Source of the DNA: Cliona cf. orientalis
Lineage: Eukaryota; Porifera; Demospongiae; Clionaida; Clionaidae
Direction: 5' to 3'
DNA length: 64,000 nucleotides
Assembly (NCBI GenBank): GCA_963930775.1
Contig: OZ005705.1
Location: 3,224,001-3,288,000, forward strand
A program made the position numbers and the translations under genes. The notes beneath the pieces were generated by a model, which saw only the letters and a list, made by a program, of their open reading frames with translations, searched no databases and was not told where the DNA came from. Positions 26,501 to 39,700 of this stretch are shown here, piece by piece. How positions within the stretch are numbered: position 1 is the stretch's first letter; every line of letters starts with the position of its first letter.

Positions 26501-29500
26501 GGTTGTTTTGTCACAACAATTATACTACTGTAGCTGCAAAAGCTTGCTGGGAAATCTAGTGTTTTGTGTTGATTCTGTCAATCTCAATGAACAAAACCCA
26601 TCAGCCTCAGCCATCATCACTAATTTTCATTTGCAAGTGTATTGTTTACGTAAATTGTTTGTTCATTATGTATTGGGGATCAGGATTCTTGATTTGGGTG
26701 GAGTGAATATTATAGTCCCATTATGATAATGTCTGCAGCTGACTTGAAAGCATGCTATGATAAATTTGATGAGGAAGGACTGAAAGGTGGTGTGCCAACA
26801 TCGGATGGAGACTTTTTGGAAGGCTATATATTTCATGGTAATTCAGAACAGATATTCAGAGATTTCTTTGGTGGCAACAATCCATTTGCAGGTATGTTAC
26901 GTTGTGTCCATACTCCCTTGAGCTATAGACTTTTGAATTAGATTTATTTGACTATGAAGCTGATATTGACCCTGATGGGTTTGCTACATTTGGAGGACTA
27001 AAAGGGCGAGCACAACCCAAATATGACTCTCCCATTGAGAGAGATCTGGCTCTCACACTGGAAGAAAATTTTAATGGCGCTATTAAGAAAATGAAGATCT
27101 CAAGGAAGGTACACATTATTTCATGTACAATTAATGCTGATACTCTAGAGAATGGTGTAGAATACACACACAAATACCAGGGTGATACAAATCATATGGG
27201 TAACAATTTGCCCATGCACCAGCATTTCTCATAGTGAGTGATGAAGCATACCAAGACAAACACAAATGAAAATGGTGCATCAAGCTTTGCCTAGATGGCT
27301 TCTCTTGACGTTAGGAAGTGTTTATGTTATTAATTAGACATCTTGGCGGTGCTGGAGTTGGAGTAAATTTGAAGGCCACCTGTCAGAAAGCAGTTAGACA
27401 GGTAGTTGGGGTGACCTGATCTGTCAGTCTGCACGAAGACCCCCAATACTCTTACGCACACGGAAGTGAATCACGCACCCAGAAGTTACATTTACACTAT
27501 GGGGATTTTATACAGGCGAATTCTAATATGGCGGACAAAACAGCTGGTCACTGCAGTTGACGCTGTGTGTCAACAAAGCCAGTGCAAAGGCTTTTAAACC
27601 AAGAACTACTTGAAGTTATTGTATTTTAGCTAAACTATCATAGTCTAAACTTGTTTCCTCGTTTATTTTTGTCGCAAGAGCACGAAGTTCGAAGACTACC
27701 GCCACTATCTTCCATGTTCGAGTGTCTGAGCCAACTTCACAATTTTAGTGCACACTCTAAAACACCAGCAATAACCTCCAAATTTAGTTTGTGGGTGCAG
27801 TACCTTCAGCTCTTCAACATTAGTTGTTCAAGTGAGACTGCTGCTCTCCAGATCAGAAGTATACCAGGTATAGGAAAAAAAAAATATTCACTATGTCCAG
27901 CACGTTGTAACTTGACTGGGAAAGAGACTTAGTTTATATTGAGGCTGGATACTCGTACTTTCACTACTTTAGTTGTAATTTAATCATTCCCTGTCTCTAT
28001 TTTTCTATAGTTCTGGAGATATACCTGAATCTGCAACACCATTTTTTTTAGCCATGTCCAAGTTTGCCATCAAAGGATTGTTCACCATTGTTCCCTAACC
28101 CGAATAATAGCCAAACCTATTGTTACCCTACCCAAACCCTAACCCTAACCTAAACATTGCATATCATTAATATCATTTTGATGGCAAACTTGGACATGAG
28201 TGATTTTTTTTGAAGATTAGTGTCTGGCAAGTTTTTGGAATTTAATGGACGGGGGAAGAAATCCTTGAATCCCTCGAGAGTTAGCATTTGGAGACATTAC
28301 CACTAGTAGTTCAATATATATTGTAGATGTCTCTTATCTGGACAATCTGTGAGAGTTATTTCTCTCTCAAATATTGACTTATGCAAAAATGTGTTGCTCA
28401 CCTCCATCACCTTCTGTTCCCAGATGACCTTTGGCAGTCCCGCCCCATACGCAAATATTAGAGTTGACCATTATAAACGCGCAGTAGTAGAGTAGATGCT
28501 GAATATGATGTGTCCGCAAACATGATAAAATTAACGCGCATGCCTTGAGCGCCACACACCGGCTCATGGCATAATAAAGTCATGGCAACAAAATAAACAC
28601 GAACTTCGTATGTGGGTAAGAGAATGTATGGAAAACATGGGATCTTCGTGCAGACTGCTTGGCATAAATTATCTTCTTTTGTGTAGCTTTGTGGAATTGC
28701 TATGAACTTGAGAACCAACTCCAGCACTGGAATAGATTAAGTACTTTGTAAATCAACACCACTGGTACCAAACCCTCGGCGCTATCAGATTTATCGTAAT
28801 GATATTGTACTATGCAGGTAGCTATAAAGATGATCGTATAATATTAGGCTGTGTCTAAAATTTAGCGCTTCATGTACCGGCAAACTAGCCCACCAAAACG
28901 CTTAGAAAATTTCGAAAGTGGAAGAACCAAAGATCAAGGGGGATTTGAACCCATGCCCACCGCTCCACCAGCACCAGCCCCAGAGTCCGCTCAGCCAACC
29001 CAGCTCAACACTGCTGGATGCCGTTTTTGCCAACCTTATATGTCCCCTGACCCTGCCTTCGTAACCCTCACGCATGCGTACAACTATTCTGAGACCTATG
29101 CCGTATATAGCGCGACACACCCAGCGTTCTATTTATACGAAAAGTTAGCTGGCCGGGATTGGAGAAGTCAAGAAGCTTAGAATCAGCAAATGACTCCAAA
29201 ACTAGTGAACAAAGCGTTCTCTACGAAATCCACACAAATCATGAGATTGGAATGCCATAAGGAACCTTATAACAAAGCAGACTCGCAAACGAGGTATGTA
29301 GCAGTTGGCATGGTAACGGACAGACAGACACAGAACAACTACTGTAACCCTAGCGCATGCACCGAGGGTTAATAAGCTATAGCAAGTAGACTAGAAGCCT
29401 TTGTCTAGGTAAACCTTGACGTAAAAGACGATGGCGGCCATAGCCTGACCATGGTCTGACTTTCGTCTTTTGTATCACTTCAATGTCACGACAGCTGCCT

Positions 29501-32500
29501 TTATCACCATGTTACACGTAGTTATACATCTTCGTTTTTGTTTCAGCTTCACAGCTACTTTCCTCATGGAAATACTAGAAGCTTATTGCTCACGAAAATT
29601 TCTTTATGCAACTGTTACCCGTAACCTTAAGGGGCAAGCCTTCATCACAGCATAGACAGTACAGGGGGAGGACTGGGTTGCCTCAAGGCCATGCAATTAT
29701 AACCGTATGATTAACCCTTGGCGCATGCGCCAGAGGGATAATTATGGTAGTTGTTCTGTGTGTTTTACCAAGCTAGCTGCTACATACCTCATTTGTAAGT
29801 CCAAAGTGTGATGCTATAAGGTGCATTATGGTGTTCCAAATGCATGATTTGTGTAGATAACGCCGAAAACGCTTTGTTCTGTGTGCCAGTGTAAAAATTA
29901 TCTCCCCAAGTGTTCCCAATTCTCACAGACATTTTTCACACACAAAAACCTTTTTTTTAAGAAGCAGACACACTAAGTAGAAAAAAACAGTCCAGAAACT
30001 ACCACATAATTGAGCTGGATGCATAATTGACCCATGCAATGCAATGCAAGCAGGCAGCCTTTTGACAAGTGGGTAAAGGTCGTCACGTTACTGTGCGCAT
30101 GTAGCCACACCCCTCACATAGTGCGTGGGCGGAAAACATTGCAAATGCATGGCTTTCCTATACAAATATATGGGGAAACTCTAAGTGCCGTAACTTTAAT
30201 TCTAAGGTGTAAATCAAAATTCTGTTCCATCGAATTTCCAGGTGCGATCCAGTCTGTGTGCTCATGTGAACAGTTTGTCATGAATAACTTTCCAGAGTCT
30301 CAAATTGTTTATTTAAATACCATATTTCTTCTAAAAATTCTGCCCTTCTAATTCTTCGGAACTCTTTTACTGAATGATTGAAAATAGTCTCTAATTTTCG
30401 GCAAAGGTCATTACGTGTATATGCTATAAACGGGAATAGAATGCGCACGCAGACAGAATGTTGAATATTAAACTCTAAAAATTCAGCGAAGCTAAAGCAA
30501 TACTATTATTTTCATGCCGAACTTTTAGAAGAAATACTATAGTTTAAATTTTTCTACTTAGTGTGTAATTATTATCAGGGCTAACTCAAGACTGTCTGTA
30601 CAGCTCACCTTTTGTTCTCGTATAAATCCATGTAGCATGCAGGTCCATGGCAAATTAGTTTGCCGTTATCTCGACAGTTAGGTGATGGTGGGTGTGTATG
30701 GCGCATTGACTAATGGGTGTGTCTAATACGCCATTTTGTGATATAATGCGCAGAATGTGTTGCCATGGTGAAATCATGTGACTGCATATGGTCAGGGGCA
30801 CGCATGATGCAGCACGAACATGAACTGGTACCAAACTGCAGCTACAATAATATGTGAGCGAGCGAATTTGAGAAATGGGTAACTTCGCGCAAAATACGAT
30901 TTTTTGTCACTTTTCAACCTACCACCATTTCAAGCCAGTGAGAGCCCTAGGCTTCAGCCTTGGTTTGTTAGCAGTTTGGGCCTTCTAGTGGCATCCTTTT
31001 AGTTTGAGAGAGGCGTGGTACACTGTACAAACTAGCTAGCTAGTTCTTGCACGTGGCAAGTGTCAGTTGAATGATTACTAAATTGTATCCTGTGTGGTGT
31101 CAAGTAGCGCAAGTATGCTTCCTGTACCTGTTTAAACCAAGTCTATAGTTCCGAGCGAAGCGAGGTCTCTACTCGGGCTCGAGAGTAGTTTCGTATGGCT
31201 TCTGGGCGTATCTTTCGCGTGCGTCAAAATTTTCTTTCTTACTCTCTTCGGCGACTCAGGCCACGTCGCCAAGTATTTCTGAGTCATAAGCTGTGGCCTC
31301 CCTCGAGATGGTCATGCAAGGCCTACAAACTCTACCGTTCTGCTGGACTGTGCTTACCGGGCACTGTCAATGTGCGCGCGGCCAAAAATGATCGCACCTT
31401 CTTGGCCCAAAGTTGTTCGTCCTGTCGCTGATGGTAAAGATGTTGCTAGCTGTGGCCTGTCAATTGGTCTACTCTTGGCTTCATTCTTCCAAGACCGACG
31501 ACATAATGGAGCTCCTTTTGCTGCTAATACTTCAGCATAGACAAAAGAAACCACTCCCTTGTCATGTGATCTACACGTGCAACATAATTTAATTTACAGG
31601 GAAGGCGGGGGAACCCTAAATTCATCATGCATCATGCATAAACAGGAAGTTCAATACAGGATATTGGTTGGCATGGTGGCTCGCTGAGCGAGGACTGCTA
31701 CACAAAGTGTAACTCTAGTATAGTGTGGTCTATTGGTATGTATGCACAGTTGCATGCTTGACTGGGGAAAACTATTCCCTCCCTACACGTATATCGCACA
31801 CTTTGCAGTGCGATATTAAGAATAATTGTCCTAGAAAACTACGTAAAGGGATATAATATGGTAATGGACACACACCAGGGCTTGAATTAACGTTTGAACA
31901 ATAACCAGACAATTTCCGCTTAAATAGTACCGACTCAATGTCATGCTTAGGCTATATTTATACAAGTATAACAAGTACCGCTACCGGACTACAGACAGTT
32001 ATGACAAAGACCAGACCTCGCCTCTCGCTTCACTCGAGGCTCAGTGGCTAGTGCCAGCACCTGCTTAACAGGCCTCTTGAAACGCTCAGCCCTTTCGCGC
32101 CAATTGTTTGACAATGCATCTCTATGGCCCGAGGCAGTAAGGCCACTCTTCTTTGTGCATGCGGCCCTACAGTTTTGACCAATCCTAAGCCTTGTAGTGC
32201 AGACTTTCTCTCCACCCGCGCCACGTGTTCATAGCAACCGGGCGCATCCAAGACGCGTATCCATGCCCTCATGTAATGATATGGACTATAATATTATAAG
32301 AAAATTGTCGCTCTGAAAAATATTTTTTTTGTTGTATATAGTATAAAAACAATAAAATTGAAGGATGAAGTAGGGATGGCAGGGTCAAAAAGTACACAAA
32401 CAAGATTTGTAAGGGATAGGCATCTGCCATACATCCCTTCGCTTACTTTTCTTGATTATTATGCACCTATTAATGTTGACGTGTGTGTCTTCCATTAGGG

Positions 32501-35500
32501 AGAAAAAGATACCTAGTTCACTATAATATAGCACTCAGCTCGCACTGGCCTAATTAACTAAGCTATAGTTACCTTGCGCGGGAGAGTTTGGCGCCTGGCT
32601 TGAGGCTAGAACTGACCGCGAGTATCTGAGCGCTGAGCCAGCTATACGTGAGCGAATTTGAGAAAAGGGGTACTTTGCGCATTTTCCGAATTGTTGTTTT
32701 AATATCTCTGGAACCATAGCAGCTATGAAGTTCAAACCTGGCATGAATATTCTTTCATTATCCTATTACACTCGCTGCAATTCGCGAGCCCCCACTTCCG
32801 GTATGGGCGGGGTGAGCAAGCGCGTCAATGGTGTTCGAAAACGTCATTTATGCCCCTCTTTGGCGGCTCACTGCTCGGGACAGGAGGCTTTCACACACTT
32901 CTAACGTTGGATCTGTTAAGTATTGTCGACCAAACTGATGCTGGACTATTTAGCTAGTAGTACAGATGGATAGCTATTCAAAACATTCATAGCTAGCTAG
33001 CTAGGCTACTCACACTCAACAGCTAACCTCCCTCAGTCAGCGAGTTCGAGTTGGATGGTTCTTAGTCTCATCACTGTCAAAGTTGAATTCGTTCTATGGA
33101 GCGGCTTGGATCCATGGAAAGGAGCCATTGACAAATCAGCAGTGAGATAAAACACCACAGGGGCCACTGTTTACTTCCCCGGGATATAAACTACCGTATT
33201 TCCTCGAAATCTCGCCGCACCTCGAAATCCCGCCGCCCTCAAAATGTCGCCGCATCTATCTGCCAACTCGTCCCAATAAACGCCGCCCTCGAAATCTCGC
33301 CGCATGGTAAGGGGTCGACAGCAATTTCCGTATGCGCAGGGACATTTTACGTGCATACAACTAGGCTTATGTGTACGTGCGTGCGTATCGATCTCTGTAG
33401 ACGCCGCCCTCGAAATCTAGCCGCCCTCGAATTGTCGCCGCACCAAACGGAGCCTTGAAATAAAATCTCGCCGCGGCGAGATTTCGAGGAAATACGGTAG
33501 TTATATCACTTGCACTCGGGATCTATGGCGACATATTGCACTCAGCCCTAGGGCGCAAAGCGCCCTCAGGCTTCGGTGGAATATATCGCATAGATCCCTT
33601 GCGCCCGTGATATAACTATTACCTAGCTGCTACATACCTGGTTTGTATGGAGAAGGCTAGGGTATCTTTGTGGGGTATCTTTGTGTGAATTTCGTTGTTC
33701 AAAATTCTGGTGACATTAATTTTGCTGATCGTCACAGCCTTCTTTGCTTCTTGACGAGCTCTCAATCGATAACAAAGACAGCGATTGCTTCATTTCAAGT
33801 TTAGTAGTGACTCATCACTGGTCAGTAGATTTTATCAACTATGCTTCTTAATTGATTACAACGTATGATCCAATTTAACATAAGAAATTAGCATTCTCAT
33901 AACCAAGTAACTAATGATCATTTTTTCCACAAAAATAGTATTTGATTAAGTACCAGTACTTTGTACTAGTGGCATACACGTTGGCACTATTATGTAACTG
34001 CATGCAATCGGTATGGTGTGTACTGTATTTATAGCCGTGGCTACTATTAATTTCAGCCTTAAGTTGGAGCAATACCTCTTGGTGATATTGACACAATAGA
34101 CGCGAATTTCAGGACTGATTTTCGAATATTTGAAATAGGTGATCGATAAATAAGCAGCAAGGACGTTTTCTGCCATGTTTTTACCTCGAACTAACGATCG
34201 TTCATGGCTTGCGATCGTGGCCATGTCCACTTAATTGTGTTCGCGGATGCTTGTGGCTACTATTCAAGGGCGGCTACTATTTCTTTCGTAGAGCTCCATG
34301 TGTGGCTACAATTCAACCACACCCATCGTTTGACCTTTTGAACCCGTATCTCGGAGTGGTGACTGCCTAGCCTAAGTACTTAGCAGCTACGTGTCTGAAC
34401 CAGCTTAAAATAGTAAGTATAGAAACTTATCCTTAGTATTTATATCATTTAGTTGTAAATTTTATATAGTTTATCATGCAGCTTCAGCTTGTCAGGCCAA
34501 GCTATTGTACATCCATAGACAGTGGGCCCACCCACTGAGCCCACTTTGGGAAGACAAGGGTGGCTCTAGCCCACTGAGCCTATGCCAGCTACGCCCTGGG
34601 ATCCTGAGATTTTTTTATCTTTCCATTAAGTTCACTTCTCTCTTGCCTGCTATTTGCCAATTGTTCTCATTGTGCTAATTTTTGTCCAGTGCATAGAGGA
34701 CATGGCAACTTTAACCATATTGGTGAAAATTTACTCCACAAATTTTTTTCTGCAATTAAAGGCAGCTGGGCTTGGAGAGATTTTTATCCGGTGAAATTTT
34801 TCAGGAACGGCACTAGTCAAAACGTTTAAAATTTTTGTTCTTTCCTACCCTAGTGTCCGTGCTGATGTTGGAAAATACGTTTATTGTCACAGCGTTGCAG
34901 CAGTAACTCGTGTATTTTTGAGGAGACTTAACCACAATATCAGCAAATCCAATATTTATCAATCAAAACAGCTTGTTTGGAAGGGATGAAACAAAACAGA
35001 ATAGTAGAAGATCGTGCTCTCAGCTACCAACAAAGAAGCAGGGCCGGAAGACGAGTTCTGTTGGGTAACAATTTGGATAGGAAGGTGCTATTGTATTTAG
35101 AACGTGAGAAAAAAAGGAGCAGCAATTGTATCAGCACAAATAACAATGGCTGCTGCCAGGGGAATTGTGTTCACTAGTGACAGATCGATGTTGGTGGGGT
35201 TTGGAGGTCCCTGGCCCGTTGAGCTTAATGGGCACTGATTGGTATTACCATGCTGAATAAAGATGAAATTAACAGTAGCTGCTGCTACTATTCGAATTAT
35301 GAAGATTGCCTTGGAAACATACCTGGGCGCTCTTCCCAGTCTTGGCCCAATGTAAGGTGCACCGCCCATGGGCCCTCTTTCATGAGGCTATGGTGTATCA
35401 TGCATAGTTGTCTCTTGGCAAATCAAATCAGTAAATGATCAGACAATTGTTCTACCCTTACAAAAAATTATTTTGTAGTCTGCGTGTACTACATCCTATT

Positions 35501-36737
35501 TGAGTTACACTGGCGTAGGAAGCATGGGTGCACCGGGTGCTGGTGCACCCATGAAATTTCTGAGTGGAACACACACAAAGTCATACTTTGCTCTGAAGTA
35601 TTTTTTTATGTTCAGATTGATTTAGTGTACATATACATGTAGGTATCAGAGCACCCGTTTACCAACTCATCTTCCTACGCCTATGGAGTAGGTATTCATG
35701 TCATAGAAGTTTTGTTTGGGGAGGGGCAAATATTAAAAATTGTGTGCTAATAGGGCTATGTCCATTTAATTGAAGTTCAAAGGTTATTTATGACATGCTG
35801 TACTATCAGAAACAAAGAAATGGTGGAAATTTTCACTGTGATTGATTCTTGTAGGCAGGTTTGTACGTATCTAGCTATTGATGTACCGTAAAGTCTGGTC
35901 AATAAGCGCATGCGCTTATCACTCTCGGCAAGAGTATATAATAGAGAGGAAGGGAGAGTATCCTACTTCACTATGGGCCTGTGTTACAACACTTTACGGG
36001 GGTCATGACCTTTATAATGATATTCACAGGCTTGAGGCCTCAGTCCTAGCCGTTTGTGGGCATGTAGCTAAACCTCATGTACTGTAGAGCACTAATGCAG
36101 GTTGATGCAGCTGCTATGTGATGTTGTAGGACAATCTGTGAAACCACTTTGTATGTGAATATCATTACAAAGGTCATGACCCCCGTAAAGGGTTATAACA
36201 CAGGCCCATAGTGAAGTAAGATACTCTCCCTCCTACTCTTGCTCTCGGTGGTAAGGAAATACGTGCCTATTAGACGATGTACGCTTAATAAAGAGTGAAG
36301 TTTTTGTCCCGCCCACTGCCAGCACATTTGAGCGCTCAATGACAAAGCTAGCAAGTTATGAACACAGCATTTCTTGGACTAAGCTCTGTAGTAGTTCATG
36401 GGAGTATGATCGGAAGCCATCGCTGGAAGAAAACAATGGAAAAATAGCCGATTTCTTTGGCGCTCGCTTCAGTCAAGTCAGAGGTCAAGAGTCCGAACCC
36501 GTCTCAGTGGAACGTCGAAGTATTGAGTATAGCTGATCTCATGCAGCTGGCTATCTGAAAATAGGTTGGTAAACTAGTTCTAGCCATGTAGAGCATGGAA
36601 CACTCTTGATCGAATGATGACTATTACTGTCGTCTTTATTGGGCGCATGCGCTTATTAAAATATATGAATAAGCATGTGCACTTATTAACCGGTATTTCT
36701 CATGTAGTAGTAGTAAGTAGCTACTTTGTTATGGATT

Positions 36738-36768
<31 letters not shown>

Positions 36769-39700
36769 GTTCCACCACCTATGTAGGTGAACTTATTAGT
36801 TTCAAATGCCATCTCTCATGAGAATTAAATGTAGATGACTACCTCTGCATCAAGGCTTTTTGTGAATCAATCTGCTTAGCTAGCTGCAGACAATATTATA
36901 GGTTCCATTGTAAGTATCTCATACAAGAAGCTAGTATTTATACCTGTAGCTAGTATGAGCACTGAGATTACCTGGTTATAGCTTCTAATGCTCACTGGTC
37001 AAAGATTCAGCCACTTTTGTTTGAGATCAAATGGGTTCTGCTACACTTTTATTTCTAGATGCACATTACGTTGTGGTGTCCATATGTAGCGTATACAGTT
37101 GATGGATTGTAATTAATGATATGATAGGTACTGAATGATGATGGACGAACTACAAGTACACGGGAAAGGATCTTAACAATCAAAATCAAGCGAGGCTGGA
37201 AAGAGGGTACGAGGATCACCTTTCCTAATGAAGGTGACCAAGGTCCCAATAGAGTCCCAGGTACAACCAAATCTATAGCATGATAAAATAATAAATGTAC
37301 ATGGTGTTACTGTAGCTGATATTGTGTTCATATTGAAGGACAAGCCACATCCGCTATTTGAGAGAAAAGAGAATGACCTCATTTATAGACCAGAGATATC
37401 CCTTGTGATTGTAAGTACTATCACACTCATACAATGTACATAGAGATGGGCCGCTATAAGAACGAAGTACTATTTTGAACATCATACACCCACGTATGAC
37501 GTCCATTGTTGCAAGGTGCAATAATCCTAGAAATGTTATTAAAATGTACAGAATCTGCTGCCGCTTCAAATCCTCAAGAACTAAAAAGATGAGTCAAGGT
37601 TCACAAATTTAATTGGGAAAGCCTATAACGGAACATGCACATTACAACGTACACACTTGGGTTTGGGCTTGGGTGCATGACCAACTTTCAGCAACAAAAT
37701 TGTGATTTTACACATAATATCACATCATCAAAAGCCCCATTTACACATAGGCCTTAACTCGGGTCAGGATCCGCATTAAACTAACTTGCTTATGTGTAAA
37801 CGCGCTAATCCACTTATAAACTGAATTAGTTGACCCAGGTTGTAACCCACATTAGAAGTGGGTTACGTGCATAGTAGTGGGCTATGAATATCTTAACTCG
37901 GGTCAAGCGCGCGCGTGTAAACGCGGTTTAATCCAGTTCAGTTTAAACTGGTTTGGTACGTGTAAACGGGGCTAAAGTCATCATCAAGTCATTATCCTGG
38001 TTCTTAAGGTTACGGGATAGTGTTCCGCCAACACATGATCAAAGTTCACGTGAATAATAAATGAGAGTTATATTCCAGTTTTTGTCCACATTCTTTGCAC
38101 AGTCTAGGCACAGGTAAGTAGCTCTCCTCATGCCTTCCCCATGGTCCACAGAACAAAAAGCAAACCTGCCACTCTCTGTCTGCAAGCGCGGGTAAGTATT
38201 GCAATCTTCTGCGTCAGTTTTTGCCAAGGTAAACAGCCTCTATGTAATGACATACAAACGAAACGATAGCTTATGAGTCTCTACAGGGCCAAGTATGGCG
38301 TTTGAACTCTGTCGAGCTACACGAACAGAAAGTGAACACAAAAAACTTACTGCTCAGCTGCCATGTGACTCGCTTAATGGTGGCCCTCCAGAACAAAATC
38401 TTGTCTGACGACTCACCATCTTAGAGGTTTCGAAAAAGTGCTATACCTGGCCCTGCTTCGATCAATGGACTATCGTGAACGACAGCGAAGTCAGTTCGTT
38501 TGAGTCTCTGGTCTTCAAACGTTGACGCAGAAAATTGGACTTCGTTTACATCTGGAAATGGTCGACATTTATTCGCGTTCCGACTAAACTGCACTAAAAC
38601 ATACGTGAACTGTGGTGTGCAATCATTTATAAATTGCGTGTCGAATACTATCCCGTAACCTTAAGAGCCCGTGGTAATCATTTTACCTTACCGTATAGCG
38701 GGAAATTTTCGTTGGTGCTAATTTTCGTATGATTGACCAAAATACCCTTAGAATAAATTTTCGTATTTTTAAATTTCGTATGCTTGCTGTGGGAGATTGT
38801 GCGCATGTGCAGCTGCTAGCGCTCGCACTATACGGTAACGCTAACATCACTGGATTCCCCTTGACCGTAGTGGAGGTAATAGATGTCCACTGGGATCAGG
38901 AAGGTCACTCCGTTTCAACGCCTTGGCAAAGAACCGATAAAGAGACATTGTTCAGTGAGCTAGCCTTGCATTTAGCATCCGCCGCTCATGCAAGCGACCG
39001 CATGTGGCCGTGGTAGACCTATAGGTCAAAGGTCACACACAAAAGAAAAAAGTTTCGCACGTTCAAATTTTTGCAGTTTTTATTTTCGTATAAGGGTTGG
39101 AGCATACGAAATATATAAAAATTAGCACCATACGAAAATTTCCCGCTTTACGGTATTTGTTTCCTGATCATGTACGTGTATGAATAGAATATCAGGTTCT
39201 TGCACTAATAGATATTGCATTAATAGATATTATTTCTGTCTCAGCTGTGCGCTCGCCACTGACTACAGTCACACCATGGGAGCACATTCTGAGTATGCAC
39301 ATCATATCACAAAATGGCGTATTGGATACACCCAATCGTTAATGCGCCATACACACCCACAATTGCATAACTGTCAAGATAACGCAAAATTAGCATGCCA
39401 CCACACTGCACTACAAAATGGTAGTGGATTTATAGTCAAACTAAGATGAGCGGTCGAGGCAGTTTTGGAAATGAGAAAGAAAGAAAGAATGACAAATGGC
39501 CATTTTTTGAAAATCTGGTTCTGGCATGTACTCTTGTTTTGATGAATGAGTTTGGTCCTGTTAGATAGTTCACTGGAGATTGTGATTTTGACACTTAGAA
39601 ATTTCATGAAGTTACCTGTGTTGAAATTTTGGGTATTTGTAATGTATTATATAATATTGTATGGAGTGTCCAGGCCATCCCTACTTAGAGTCTACCAGAC

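Noticed and set aside
27109-27232. Read-through of DNAJB13 exon 4 into the intron
   Set aside because: The reading frame stays open for about 40 codons, but the sequence after the Lys at 27108 does not fit the family, whereas exon 5 at 37128 continues it exactly in phase.
28119-28153. A chromosome end or true telomere
   Set aside because: Only about two perfect CCCTAA units, lying in the loop of a hairpin MITE with ordinary sequence on both sides.
35878-36087. Similar peptides in open frames at 35878 and 50879
   Set aside because: Both are translations of the same L-family MITE; the similarity reflects the DNA repeat, not a protein.
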